Both the position numbers and the translations under genes were made by a program. Source: Stachybotrys elegans (Eukaryota > Ascomycota > Sordariomycetes > Hypocreales > Stachybotryaceae). Taken from it: a DNA stretch of 64,000 bases. Shown here one piece after another: positions 11,159-22,722 of this stretch (positions within the stretch are counted from its first letter, which is position 1; each line of letters begins with the position of its first letter). The notes beneath the pieces were generated by a model. The model was given only the letters and a program-made list of their open reading frames with translations, did no database searches and was not told the origin of the DNA. The stretch lies in NCBI GenBank assembly GCA_020746835.1, contig JAGPNK010000018.1:62001-126000 (forward strand), read 5' to 3'.

Positions 11159-12091
11159 TTAAAAATGAAGTTTCTGGCTTCGAACTAGAAAAGGAACAAT
11201 CACGCCCTCGCCCACTCGGAACATGGGTGCCCCTATGACTTGGAGAATCGAAGAGAGTGTGAAGGAGTGGGTGACAAGGACGAGAAATGTTCCCGATTCT
11301 GAATCGAAAATGTTTTCCAACAGCTGTTGCGTGCGAGCCATGTGCTCTGTGTCTGACTCATATCGGTCGGGATGCCACAGCACGTCGTTTTCCGCAAATC
11401 CAGCCTCTAATTCATATTCTGGATAGACGCTCTGTATCCAACTTTTGTCCCGTCTTCGATCGCAGGTATGATCAGTCAGCCGCTCCCTGAGAAGCTCCTT
11501 GACCTTGGGCTTAAACAACGTTCCTCGGTCCTCGAGGATACCTTTAAAAGCCAGTTTGGTTGTGGCGAGGCACCGCGATAATGGGCTCGTGTAGATGCTG
11601 TCTGGTAGTGGGAAGCCTCTGTTCTCAATGCCATCTGCGAAGAGTCGGCTGAGAGTCTTTGCTTCTTCAACTCCTTCATCAACAAGGTCCGCGTCGAACC
11701 AAGTTCGGCTTCCGTCCCCATCTAGCTTCGACCAATGATTCTGTTCTTCGTGTCAACTTGTGTTATGATATATTGCAGCACCAGAGCTTACTTTCCACTC
11801 CACCGAGCCTTCCTTCTCCATCACTACATTATGGACACCACGGCCATGTCTCACGACGAACAGTACCTTGTATGTCACTCCAGTAACTGCCGCGTCATTC
11901 AGGTGCCGTACATGAGTGGCAAATCGTGCCCATGCAGGAGTGGTTTCCGCGTCGTTGTAATTGCGGTCCAGCAGACCCAGTTCAGGCAGTGTTTCAAGTT
12001 TAGACTGAGGACAAGCAAGAGCAGTCTCGGGGTAGTCGACAAAGTAGCTGCTTTCGAAAGTGAAATGGAATTTACAAACTTGTTCCGTCAT
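11159..12091 (-). CDS. Histidine phosphatase / phosphoglycerate-mutase-like protein (fungal PMU1-like)
   Basis: Member of the histidine phosphatase superfamily (branch 1), hydrolysing phosphoesters through a phosphohistidine. Exons 12091-11792 and 11725-11159 join to 288 aa. The catalytic RHG motif is in LFVVRHGRGVHN (about residue 80). After the intron come TSPLSRCLATTKLAF (second arginine), CDRRRDKSWI, and the second histidine in LVLVTHSFTLSSILQ. This layout matches yeast PMU1-like proteins rather than true phosphoglycerate mutase. An in-frame ATG at 12136 would add 15 residues. The substrate cannot be told. It is divergent from the HET-domain gene, with 242 bp between starts. Confidence 0.85.
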
Positions 12092-12333
12092 GATACTGGA
12101 GCGTAACAGCCACGGGAGGTAGTGTCTGGCTTGCATGTATGCAACCGTTGAGGCAATTTAGAACTGATGAGAGGGGCTGAAAGTGCCAAATGGTGATGCG
12201 GGGCTGCAACCAATCAGTTGCTGCACTATATCAGCCGCCGCTGACTTGCAACAAGTCCACCTAAGCTCGCCGACTTTTCATTCTACTCTAGCTTTCGTTC
12301 CCAGCAACAACGCAGTCCACCCGGGTCACCTCA

Positions 12334-14364
12334 ATGGCTGTTATACCAAGGGCAAGGGAAATGGCGCCACTCGATTACTCCAAGTATCCGCTTCAACAGC
12401 ATCAGATTCGCCTGATATCACTCGAAGACAGACTTCAGCCAAGATGGAAGCTGGGGGTGCACGATCTAGTAGACGGAAATATACGATACTATGCTGTATC
12501 GTACACATGGGGTCCACCACTCCTCGAGGATGATTTTGCAAAAATGTCGAATAGGCAAGAGTCACCGGTCCAGTTCGAGACTGGCGTTGTGAACGTCAGC
12601 CAGAACCTCGCCAGCTTCCTCGCTCAAGTTATAGCCTCGAGCTCCGCTAGTCAGACGGGTGAAGGCGATAGTTGGACTGGCCTAGACCTGTCCTCAGCCA
12701 AATTTTGGATTGATGCAGTTTGCATTAATCAGAAGGATTCCGTCGAGCGCAGTCACCAGGTCAGCACCATGATGGCTAGAATTTACGAATCTGCCGAGGG
12801 TGTCATCAGCTGGCTAGGAGATTCAGATACTCATACAGAGCGAGCGTTTGCGCACCTACAGGCCTTGTCTGATAACGCCAGTCTCGTCGCCTGGACACTG
12901 CCAGCCTCAAATTTTGGGAACACCAGGGAGCACTGGGAATCCACTGCTAAGCTCTTTGAGAGGACGTACTGGAACCGGTCCTGGATTATCCAAGAAGTTG
13001 TCCTTGCCAAAAGTGTTACTGTCTGTTGTGGCAGACACTCGGCCGAGTGGGGCCAACTCTCCAAAGCATCTCACAACATTTCTACTGGGACCTGGAAGGC
13101 GTATTTTGATACGCGAGGCGAGAATCTTGCTCTCCAGACCCTCAAGTTACCGAGGCCCAGCAGCTACGCAATACCAACAGTTCTCAAGGCCGTCAGAGAC
13201 TCAGTGGTACGGGATCACTGGGCAACTGTCCTTCTGCATTCCCTCATCAGGTCACGGCAGTTTGAGGCAACCAATGAAGAAGACAAGGTTTATGCTCTCC
13301 TAGGACTTGTTCAAAAGCTGGTTGACGTCGGCAAAATTCCCCTACTGCGTCCTGAGTTTGGTAACGTTGGCCGAACTTATCTCAATACCGCTATTCAGCT
13401 CCTGCGTGATTGTGAGGATCTGTTAGTACTTACTTGCGTTGAGGGGAAATCATTTCAGACAGTAGATTTGGACGGAGATGCCCTTCCATCTTGGGTACCG
13501 GATTGGAGCTGCCGCTTGCCTCTCGGGCTGAGAGTCACGGGCCTCAAGAGATATTCTGCAGATGCCTGCTTCATACCCCCGGGCAAGCATCTCTCCCGTG
13601 AGGAGAAGCTGGCACGGTGGCCGGCTGACATCAACCAGGACGAGAACACCGTTACATTACAGGCCTTGAAGATAGACGAGATCTCGCACCACGGGGAGTC
13701 AAAACGCGACATTCTGAAAGACAGCAATTTTCTGTTCCCGCGCCTACTGGGCATACTACTCTCCCTTCCATCACAATACGCCATCACACAAGAGGCTGCG
13801 TTGGAGGCTCTCTGGAGGACTCTTATCGCAAATACAGCAGGCCAGGGGCGCACCGCCCCTCCCAAGTCGAGCTCCATGGGATCGGGATTCGCTACATGGT
13901 TCTGGCAGCGAGTCGACTCAGCTGTTGTGGGCAATCACAAGAATGGCCATAGATGGAATGAACTCAAGCAGCAATTCAACAGCTTTCGCTGCCACAACAA
14001 GGACTGGCAAAATATCTGTGCCGCTTCCGCTGATACTCCTGTCTCAGAAACTTCCAGTTGTGCGGAGTACATATCAACTTTCTCACATGGAAAGTTCCTG
14101 CGACCATTCTTGACACAGAAAGGATACCTAGGTTTAGGGTCGCAAAGCTTACAAGAAGGAGACACTATTTGGGTAGTGCCTAGATCTAGAGTGCCTCTTA
14201 TCTTTAGGCAAACAAACTATCATGGTACACTAAACGGCTACCATTGCGAGTTAGTGGGTGCTGCATATCTTCACGGCTTTATGGATGGCGAGACTTTATC
14301 TCTTGCATCTGCTACTGAAGGCATAGACCTACAAGAAAAGCTAGAATCGATTATAATTCACTAA
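12334..14364 (+). CDS. Heterokaryon-incompatibility (HET) domain protein
   Basis: Single-exon gene of 676 aa. The HET domain occupies about residues 45-210. YYAVSYTWGPP matches the first HET block, FWIDAVCINQKD the second, and VSTMMARIYESAEGVISWLG the third. A further piece, RSWIIQEVVLAKSVTVCCG, is the conserved W..QE block. The C-terminal 400 residues include SRQFEATNEEDKVYALLGLV, LPSWVPDWSC and a GYHCELVGAAYLHGFMDGE end, all typical of this large fungal family. HET domains are TIR-related and can trigger programmed cell death on non-self fusion; most members have no known role. Start at ATG 12334, with a second ATG at 12361 possible. Confidence 0.92.
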   Translation: MAVIPRAREMAPLDYSKYPLQQHQIRLISLEDRLQPRWKLGVHDLVDGNIRYYAVSYTWGPPLLEDDFAKMSNRQESPVQFETGVVNVSQNLASFLAQVIASSSASQTGEGDSWTGLDLSSAKFWIDAVCINQKDSVERSHQVSTMMARIYESAEGVISWLGDSDTHTERAFAHLQALSDNASLVAWTLPASNFGNTREHWESTAKLFERTYWNRSWIIQEVVLAKSVTVCCGRHSAEWGQLSKASHNISTGTWKAYFDTRGENLALQTLKLPRPSSYAIPTVLKAVRDSVVRDHWATVLLHSLIRSRQFEATNEEDKVYALLGLVQKLVDVGKIPLLRPEFGNVGRTYLNTAIQLLRDCEDLLVLTCVEGKSFQTVDLDGDALPSWVPDWSCRLPLGLRVTGLKRYSADACFIPPGKHLSREEKLARWPADINQDENTVTLQALKIDEISHHGESKRDILKDSNFLFPRLLGILLSLPSQYAITQEAALEALWRTLIANTAGQGRTAPPKSSSMGSGFATWFWQRVDSAVVGNHKNGHRWNELKQQFNSFRCHNKDWQNICAASADTPVSETSSCAEYISTFSHGKFLRPFLTQKGYLGLGSQSLQEGDTIWVVPRSRVPLIFRQTNYHGTLNGYHCELVGAAYLHGFMDGETLSLASATEGIDLQEKLESIIIH

Positions 14365-15032
14365 CTCTAATATGAGTTAATACCAATACTGATAATATTC
14401 TGTCATGGGAAACTCGCTACGTTAGCACTCTATCTGCAGTGATAAGCAATGTGTAAGTTTTAGATTGTGTCCAGAAGCATGACAACTACCGTGCAGTGAT
14501 GGCATGGTTTTAGAGGCATGCCTCTAAATCTAGCCTGCTAGATATTCGAGTATTAGGATGATGAAAGAGCGTACACTGTGAGGTGGAAGCAGTAGAGAGA
14601 AAATAAAGAGGAGGGGTGGTGTCTAGTGCTCCAGCAACAACGCAGGCTTTGGGTGGCAGAAATATTTCCACTATTTATCAATGAGAAGGGGGTTTTTGGT
14701 CTAATCTCGAGCACGCGGTTGCACACTCTGCCGCCGAAGAGAAGGTAAGGCATGTCCCTCTGTTACGCCCCGGAAACATGCACCCCCGAGAGACCTCACG
14801 AAGCGATCGACCACATAACGAGCAGCCGAGGCCGGTTATGGCCCGGGAGGAGAGTTTTTGAAGCCATGAACATTCCCGTGGCAGAAATCATGATTCGGGG
14901 GCATAGGACTTGGTATATAGCAATGGGAGTGGTGTTGAAATACTACATACGCCTAGATAGACATGGTAGACGTCACCTAATCTACCATTTTTTTATATAT
15001 CAATTTAATCAAGTATAACTAAAACTGGTATC
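14365..15032. other. Intergenic region with possible old repeat
   Basis: No domain-bearing frame. The segment 14553-14612 resembles 10975-11035. The rest shows nothing recognisable. Confidence 0.35.
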
Positions 15033-16458
15033 CTATGGTTTAATAAGGCGTGTGAAACGCCTACGACGAATCCCGGTATGCACTCCTTGCCAGCCAGCGT
15101 CGCTAAGATCAGTATTCTGGCTCCATTCCTTGTACTCTCGTCTTCTGTCAGGTAAGGCAGGCGGCGTCAAGAAGATTTCGTATAGGATTCCAGATGCATA
15201 CCAATACTCAATAGTCCGAGGGAGAGCCATGACGAGAGCGTGCCAGCCCCAGCCCAGGGGGCTCATCAGTCGTACGCTGCGGAACTCGACAGACAATAGG
15301 CGTGGTTGGGCAGTAAGAAACTCAACGAGAGCTTGGGTATCGACCATCAGGTTTTCCAGATACAAGTGGCGGAGGTTAGGGAAGCCAAGATTGCTCGTCT
15401 CATCGGCAAGGAGCGTTCGCAAAGTTGCAACACCATCGGATTCCTGGTAATTTCTACAGGTGTAGATGACTTCCATATGCTCCAAGGCGGCACGGCAGGG
15501 TTGTAAGAATGTAGACAAGATGCTGCCAGAGGCAGGATTGTAGCCAAGATGCCGTGTTTCGAGGCGTAGGTGCCGAAGATGAGCGAGTGCGCTGTAGGGC
15601 TCCTGTAAGAACTCGAGGTGGTAGTTGTGCAGGTGCAGTTTGGTAAGGCGTCTGCCACTTAGATGGAGACATCGGGCGAGCATGTCGACATATTCTTGGA
15701 TGGGGGACGAGTCACGGTGGTCATCGTCCAACCCCCTGGGACTGTCAGTTTTATCCGCTCGGGTGCATTGGTGTCTGACCTTAGAAATTGCAGCCCTTGA
15801 TACTGCTGGATAACCCACGGCCGGATCTCCAGATCCTCGAGGATCATTTCACGTAACAGTTCCACCAGAGCACGTTCAATCACTTCTTGGTTCTGTTGCT
15901 GCTCTTGCCTCTTGAGCGCCCATACCTGCTCTGCCTGGACGATTTGGGGCTCTTCTTTGGCGGGTCGGGCTTGTCTCTCGGCCAATTCAGCCGCCCATAT
16001 GCGCCTATACCGCTCTAGCTCAGCCTTGTCATCTTGGCACGCATCCTCGACATCCATCACCTCTATTGGTTCTGGACCTCCATTGACGACTTGATCCTGG
16101 AGATATTCTCTGTAATCATCCCAATGTCCTAGCTGGATTAGTAGATGACGGCAACGGGGTGCACCTACATACCCTGGCGGTAGTATCCGGGAGCAAATAC
16201 GAGTGACTTGACGTATTGCGCAACGGGGGCCACCTCGGGCAATGCCTGGTGCAGTTTGCCGAATTCCACTCGACGCGGGGGCCCTGGGCCTGGCCGATTG
16301 GATTTAAGCTTGTCCGGACCATAAATCCGGAGCACCTGGAACAGAAGGCTGGCAGCGTCAGAGGCCCAGCTTTTGTTCGCCAACCGCAGGGCCTTCAGAC
16401 TGCCTTTGTCGAGGTGCTGCAAGACCTCTTGCCTAAGCTCTGCTGGCATTCGGTCCAT
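15033..16458 (-). CDS. F-box protein
   Basis: The N-terminus MDRMPAELRQEVLQHLDKGSLKALRLANKSWASDAASLLF is an F-box, a Skp1-binding substrate adaptor of SCF ubiquitin ligases. Exon 1 (16458-16173) joins exon 2 at 16128 (GHWDDYREYLQDQ). A charged coiled-coil-like stretch follows (DKAELERYRRIWAAELAERQARPAKEE...RQEQQQNQE). The C-terminal half has leucine-rich-repeat-like units (LTKLHLHNYHLEFL, LRHLRLETRHL, LRHLYLENLMV). Between GLQFL and RGLDDDHRDSS the frame changes. Either a 38-nt intron with weak borders (15779-15742) is removed, or there is a one-base indel in the GGGGG run near 15735. The protein would be about 450 aa. Target unknown. Confidence 0.7.
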
Positions 16459-16639
16459 GTTGGTGAGGGGTTAAACATTGCTCCGGCATTTGATTGCGGA
16501 GCCCGGCGGCCAAAACCCAAGACCCTTGCATCTAGCTACCCTACAGAAGAAGAAAACAAGAGGGTGACCTTGTTATTGTAGGATCCTGCTTGAGCAGGGC
16601 CATTGCAAAGTACACATCACGCTCCTCTTGGACGAACCG

Positions 16640-17110
16640 ACTCCTCATCTCAGCACTTTGTAATGTCGTCGCTTGCTTCCCGCCGAGATCCGCCTCTCCG
16701 TGTGGAGACTGACAAGCCTCAGGCCAGGACCTCGACGATATACAATCTTCACGGCCAGTGGGACAATAGGCTTCTTCACGGTTCAGGAACCTGTCTGCGC
16801 CCTCACTAATGAAACCGAGACAATACCTGCATTTTCCGTGGTCACACAGTCAGGAGCACTATCAGCAAGGTAGTGAAAATGGCTGCTACAGGCTGCAATA
16901 GGCGGGCTTTTGTTCACAAGTACTAACAGAGTGCCAGATGCCTATAAGAGGCTATGCAGAGATGCTAGATATTATTACTTGAGATATTTTACTGCTAGGT
17001 TAGACGTTTTTGCTTTGAATCCAGAGCAGGTGACTTACATAAATGACTCGATCAAGTCAGAACGTAGAGCTCGTACTCCTTTACGGGAACGAGTGACTGA
17101 GCCATTGAAT
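16640..17110 (+). pseudogene. Degenerate 2EXR-like locus
   Basis: The frame around 16670 reads LLPAEIRLSVWRLTS, which matches the start of the fungal 2EXR domain. Further pieces PVCALTNETETIPAFSVV and RYYYLRYFTARLDVFALNPEQ (16950-17040) resemble later parts. A stop lies just before the motif, and the pieces are in different frames with no clear splice sites. I read it as a decayed copy, but an unresolved intron structure cannot be excluded. The stretch 17150-17600 has open frames without recognisable domains. Confidence 0.35.
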
Positions 17111-17599
17111 TGGTTAGTTCTTAGAGTATGCTCTCTTTGCTTTCTCCTTGCTCATGCTGGCCAGCCTACTGATATTTGACTTGATGGCGGAGCACATGCA
17201 GACTGGCCAATCGATTATGAGTACCCAATTGACACTGCGACGTCGACTACAACTCCCTCAAAGCCATTTAGAGCCAGGGAGATTCCTCGAGCACTGCATC
17301 TACTACCTCACCAGGGTGGAAGCGAAAATGTCGAACAGGTACGACGATCTCATTGGAGACGACTATGGCAGCAAGTTTGAGACAGCGAAGCTGCGTCAGA
17401 CGCTAAGTTCCCGACCAGATCGATACTTTCATGAGGGAATTTTTACCCCTCAGAAGACGGGCATAAGAAGCTGCTGTGGTCCTGCCCCTGGCTCTGCGAA
17501 GAAGAGGATATTGAACAATGCGATGGGTCTGACGACTGCGAGACTGGTCACAGCACATTCCCCATTTCTTGTCAGAACGAATATAATGGCGAGATAGAC

Positions 17600-17972
17600 A
17601 ACGACGTCTGCATATCACCTACAGCCACGATGATGAGGATGGATTCAATCTACGATGTCTGTGACATAGGGGTCTAGATCCTGTTTGGCGATGTTCACGT
17701 CAACTTGAACAATGGGCCAGTACTCAGCCCACTGTGTTGAGTAGTCGGTTCTTGGTAAGCCACATCTAGAAAACGAAAGTTGGGAAATTGAAGTCCCGCA
17801 TTTGATTAGGGATGCAAGAGGGCACCAACTCAAACGTCACGATATTGTATGCTTAAACCTTCTCAGTCTAACCCTATTCACGATGTGCAACTTTGAGCTT
17901 CGCAACCAAATCAAACGAGCTCACAAGTCTGCCTTGGGCCGCACTTATGCCCTTTGACCGAGGCCATACTGC
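17600..17972. other. Intergenic, 3' flank of terpene cyclase gene
   Basis: Nothing coding or repetitive was recognised in this stretch. Confidence 0.35.
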
Positions 17973-19325
17973 TCACAAGGGTACACATGGCATCCTCCGT
18001 TTATTCTGTTGAAAATGCAATGTGATCCACTCGGCACCTTCGCTCCCGGATGTCACCCAGTCAAACAACTCATGCATTCGGTACCGAGGACTGTATAGAT
18101 GCCACAAAAAATAGCCCTTCTGGTGCGTCTCCCAGAGAGTGAGACACAGTGCTTTCATCAGCTCGTCTGTCGCATCGCTCTTGAGCATAGAGACTAACTG
18201 TGCAGCACTTCGAACGCTTCCGTCACCGTATCGAACCTCGGGTGCCGGGCGGAGAAGTCGGTTGATCCGGCCGCCGGTAGATAGTATCTGCATGTAAACC
18301 TCCTCGATCGTGTCTCGTAGACACCACCCTCCATCCGGTGCAGAACCAGGCGCGCCTATTTGCCTGCGCTCGCCGGTTATCACGGGGATGTAAGACGCGA
18401 CGTCGTCCGCCAGCAGTTCTTTGGCAAGAGATAACATGTCATTAATGTACATGATAATGGTTCGCATCTCTGGTAGGACGGCGACCCACAGATGAATTGG
18501 TATATCAATTCCACCTGGGCCGCGGAAGCTCGTAATGGCAAATATCTCTGCCACGGCTGACTTTTGGCGGAGCCAGGTCGGCCAAGAATGAGCGGAAAGG
18601 GAGCGGTGCACAGTCCAATCAGTTCCCAGAGGACGAGGGACCGAGAAGCCTCTCGCAGCCAGCTGCTCATCCACATGGTCCTTTTCAAGTTCCGATCCGG
18701 CGTTGCATAGTCCGAAAAAGGCCCCTGATGCATGGACATTACGATGTTCCAACACACACCCCTCGATAAACGTTGTACAAGAGTGTAAGAGCATGTTCCC
18801 TGCCAATGGGTCCGACATGAGACTGGAAAGGTGCAGAGATGCTTGCCGATACTGTTCCAGATAATCAAAGTCGATAGGTCTGGCACTGAGAGTGTCGAAC
18901 ATAAAGGTCTGGGCCTTTTTTGCGGCGGTAGCGTCCTTATCAATGAGATCGTCAAGATATATGGCCAGCGTAACGTACTTGACCATGGCCACTTTTGTTT
19001 CCAAGTCGCTATCCTCGTATACCCTCTCGGTATACGTGACACCGACATCCGTGCTGGCCAGAAACCTGGGAGTAACATGGCCAACCACAGGCTCAAGCTT
19101 TCCTTTTATCCATTCAATGGTCAGATTGCGGAGGCGTTGGTCTGTTGGATGCGCATTCCATTGTACTCCGAGGTCGTCCATCAGGCGATGACAGACTGTG
19201 CCAATATCCTTTATAATAGCCATTTTGTCAACATCGGATAAACCATGAAGAATATGTGTATCCAGTGTTTGAAGGCCCTTCAACCATGCCAGAGAGGGGC
19301 TACCAAGTACATACTTCGCAGCCAT
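17973..19325 (-). CDS. Trichodiene-synthase-like (class I) sesquiterpene cyclase
   Basis: Predicted cytosolic terpene cyclase that would ionise farnesyl diphosphate with Mg2+ and cyclise it. Single exon, 450 aa from ATG 19325; the frame runs seven codons further only through a TTG. The Asp-rich metal motif is in AIYLDDLIDKDA (about residue 130). The second metal motif is NDMLSLAKE (about residue 280), an exact (N/D)Dxx(S/T)xxKE. EVRYGDGSVR lies near the C-terminus, and the end KGYFLWHLYSPRYRM carries the RY pair seen in trichodiene-synthase relatives. It is longer than TRI5 (about 380 aa), mainly at the N-terminus, so the product need not be trichodiene. A P450 gene lies 1.7 kb away and divergent, which fits a small terpenoid cluster. 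Confidence 0.88.
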   Translation of the reverse strand: MAAKYVLGSPSLAWLKGLQTLDTHILHGLSDVDKMAIIKDIGTVCHRLMDDLGVQWNAHPTDQRLRNLTIEWIKGKLEPVVGHVTPRFLASTDVGVTYTERVYEDSDLETKVAMVKYVTLAIYLDDLIDKDATAAKKAQTFMFDTLSARPIDFDYLEQYRQASLHLSSLMSDPLAGNMLLHSCTTFIEGCVLEHRNVHASGAFFGLCNAGSELEKDHVDEQLAARGFSVPRPLGTDWTVHRSLSAHSWPTWLRQKSAVAEIFAITSFRGPGGIDIPIHLWVAVLPEMRTIIMYINDMLSLAKELLADDVASYIPVITGERRQIGAPGSAPDGGWCLRDTIEEVYMQILSTGGRINRLLRPAPEVRYGDGSVRSAAQLVSMLKSDATDELMKALCLTLWETHQKGYFLWHLYSPRYRMHELFDWVTSGSEGAEWITLHFQQNKRRMPCVPL

Positions 19326-21014
19326 TTGTGCATAAATTGTTGCCAAACACTGAAGGACTGAGAATGATTCAATGGTCTAGGAGGTATTAACCCGATATTA
19401 CGACGCAACAGTTCGAGCAATGAGACCACGACCTGTGGTCTTCTTGGTGCTAGGGCGCCTGAGTGCTGGACTTTTAAAGGTGAAGAGAGGAGCACTGGAT
19501 GAAAACCAACAAGGAATAGAAATTATGAAAATGGTACTCGATGACTAGTACAGACAAGACAATGCAAAAAATGGACGAGGCCCATTCCCCCCCTATCCAC
19601 TGCCCTTCACCCACCCCATTCTCTCGCCTTGACAAGGCGGACATCATGCGAATTGCCACTTGAGAGAGGAGAAGAAACGAGCGGCGCATTGTAGCAACTT
19701 AGTAATATCATTACATTGCGTCATGTACGAAGGTGGAGTTAATATCTGCCGAAGTTAGATGTTAGTTCTGTGGGTTATGTGCGCCCATCATCTCACATCA
19801 TCCCACAACTTAAGCCAATGGCAGCCAAGCTCCATCCCGGAGACTTTTGTTCCGCTTTGAAAGGCTTCATATTATCGTACATGGGCCTTCTCATCTTTCT
19901 ACTGACTTCCCCATTTTACTATCAGGGCTTGGCACGTGAATTAATGTCTATCTCTGCGTCACATCTTGATCAGCCTGGCGATGCCTCCTAACACGCCTTA
20001 TCAGCTGCAAATCAGACAGACATTCTTAGATCCGGGCTTGAATATCCACGAAAAATCTAGAGTAATGGCCTCCCTTCACGCATCAGTCGCCAAGGCTACA
20101 ATGCATGAAATAGGTAGGAGGAAGATGCGTGGACCCCGAATTCGGAGAGGTGATAAAGTCAAGATATGCGAGGTGGGGTAGCTGAAAGTCGTACATCTGC
20201 AGCAAGGGTAGTACGCATCATCATAAATCAGATTGCGCATGTTATCTGTTGGCTCGGAGACTTGCCAATGAGTTGCCCAGAAGCAATGTCAGGGTCAAGA
20301 TGCCACAAGGCATCCACAGCAATATATGCCGCAGAGAGGTGCCGTGCTCCTGCAGTGTCTGCATCGTGACAACGCATCACCGACGCGAGTCGAGACTTTC
20401 AGCCTGTCCAATGGGGACCGAATGCCCCGCATAATCCAGTACATTCCAAGTCTTGATTGTCTGGCATCCCTGCCTTTGGGACCTACAAGCACAACCCAAT
20501 GCATGCGACGTAGCCATGTTGGTTCATGAGGTGGGCTGCAGACCCTCTAGTTGGCTGCATAATAATTTGATCTCTGGAAGAGTGGTCTTACTGCCTCTAT
20601 GCTAAATTTGTCCAGGTCTGATGCATAGCTACCCAACGGCACGTGTGTGCATGTGATATTTCCTGTTCGTATGCCCCAATGGGATGCAGATCAGCAACTT
20701 TCGGAGGCCCCTCTAACGATAAGACAACATCAAACCAACACATGACAAAATGGTAAGCATGGTGCATAATGATGCAAGGTAAATTTGGGTCAGCTGTGCC
20801 CACTCTCTGGGGTCACCCTTGATGACCTGACGTTACATCGCTGTCTTGGATGACATTAAGCATCAAGGAGGAGGACGTGGACATGATACAGATACGTGGC
20901 TAGCTGCAATGGGTGAATAATATCTGTGCCGTCTAACTTCCGGCCCAGATAATTTGCCTGGAAAACACACTGAGCCCACCATCGCCCCAGATTATTGATA
21001 GGCCTACCTACAAC
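19326..21014. promoter_or_regulatory. 1.7-kb intergenic region between terpene cyclase and P450
   Basis: The two genes face away from each other, so both promoters lie here. Open frames such as 19770-19991 and 20166-20529 have no domain and no good splice borders. A repeat copy (R3) sits at 20652-20757. No other gene was recognised. Confidence 0.4.
20652..20757 (+). repeat. Dispersed repeat copy R3
   Basis: About 105 bp of the constant-end side of the family: a diverged TGTGATATTTCCTG terminus, then TGCCCCAATGGGAT, CGGAGGCCCCTCTAACGATAA and a final TGGTAAG as in copies R2 and R6. No flanking duplication is clear. Confidence 0.65.
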
Positions 21015-22722
21015 ATGCTTCTCTCCGTAGCCATCGAAAGTCCCGTTGAGACAGCAGTGCATGTTTCAAGCGCTCTAGTCAGTTGATCTACCCTTTCAAA
21101 TTCATCGCTAACACGAGCAGATCTGCATCTACATCATCTCATTGACTTTTTATAACCTTCTCTTCCATCCTCTCTCCAAATTCCCGGGTCCTGTTCACTA
21201 TCGCGCGTCCATCCTCCCTTGGGCCTACCGCACCTTGCGGGGTGACTTGTCAATCAAGCTTCTCCAGCTGCACGAGAAATATGGCACAGTTGTACGAATA
21301 TCGCCTTCAGAGCTATCCTTTTCAGACCATGCGGCTTGGAGAGACGTCTATGGGAGCGCAGAGACTGCCAAGCATCACAAGTTCTACAGCGCTTTGTCGT
21401 TTGGTGGACTGCTCCCTCAAATAATCATCGACGCGGAAAATGGTCCTCATAAGATCCTCAAGGGCTTCATGACAGATGGGCTTTCTGATCGTAGCGCGAG
21501 GCGTCAGGAGAAGCTGCTCCTCAGCCACTTGGATGCAATGCTGGTGCAAATCAACAGGGAGCTTAAACGAGAAGGAAAGTCCAACGGGCCTAACACTGGC
21601 CATGAGGGACTTGTTTTGGACTTAAATGAGTGGTTTACTTGGCTTATTTTCGACATGGTTGGCGATCTTGTTCTAGGGGAGAGCTTTGGATGTGTGCAAC
21701 ACAGGAGGAAAACACCCCTGATCAAGGTCCTCACTGAGGTGACTGAGGCAGGCTCCCTGGTAGTGGTTCTGTGGCACGTGGGCCTCAAGTTCCTCGTGAC
21801 AGGACTTCAGTACCTCGCAGGTGGGAAGTTTCTACAGGTACTCGACGAGACCAAGACACGGCTTGTGTCGCGAATGACGACCAAAATAGGAAGAGACGAT
21901 CTTATTGAACCCATAATACGTGCAGAGCAGGAAGGGGTGGGTTACTATATGGTTGGCGAAGTTTACACATGCTCACATGCCTAGAAATTATCATTTGATC
22001 ATCTTCTTGGTACTACGACAACCCTCCTCATCGCCGGTACAGACACGACAAAATCAGGCCTGCTATCGTTTTTATATCACATCACATCAAGTCCCGACTG
22101 CCTAGAAAAGCTCACAGACGAAATCAGATCAGCCTTTGCTTCAGAAGCCGATATCTGCTTGTTGAGGTTGGAGGAACTCAAGTATCTAAACATCTGCATT
22201 AAAGAGTTTCTGAGAATTCATCCTCCAGCTCCAATGGGTTTTCCCCGGGTTGCAGGTAAAGGAGGTAGAGTTATCTCTGGTATACCTGTTCCAGAAAATG
22301 TAAGTGATTTGGCACACGTCATTGCTTCCACTCATATCTTTAGACTGTCATGTCGGTGGACGGATATTGCATTACACATCTAGAGCGCAACTTTCACAAA
22401 CCATACGAGTTTCACCCTGAGAGATTCCTTGGTGTGGACGAGTTTAAGAACGACACCCTACAGGCGTCTCAGCCCTTCTCTCTTGGACCGCACAGTTGCC
22501 CTGGTAGAAGGTATGGAACTTACTTGCCCCAGGGGTATTCTGATCTGACTTGACTGTAGCTTTGGCCTGGCAATCATGCGCCTGACAATCGCCAAGATGA
22601 TATGGAACTTTGATTTGGAAACATGCCCGCTTTCGCGACAATGGACGCTTAAACAGAAGATATACGTACTATGGAAGCCGAAGCCGCTGTTTATCCGCGT
22701 CAATCCATTGGCAAGCAAATGA
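21015..22722 (+). CDS. Cytochrome P450 monooxygenase
   Basis: Haem-thiolate monooxygenase, probably anchored in the ER by its N-terminus. Five exons (21015-21077, 21121-21936, 21985-22299, 22344-22510, 22560-22722) sum to 1524 nt, giving 507 aa, the normal family length. The membrane helix ALICIYIISLTFYNLLF is created by the first splice and is followed by HPLSKFPGP. The I-helix oxygen motif is AGTDTTKSG, the ExxR motif is EFLR in KEFLRIHPPAP, the PERF-type motif is HPERFLG, and the haem ligand is in FSLGPHSCPGR. Overall it resembles the CYP65-like group, which includes trichothecene hydroxylases; that is a family impression only. Its position next to a terpene cyclase suggests it oxidises that product (inference). 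Confidence 0.9.
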
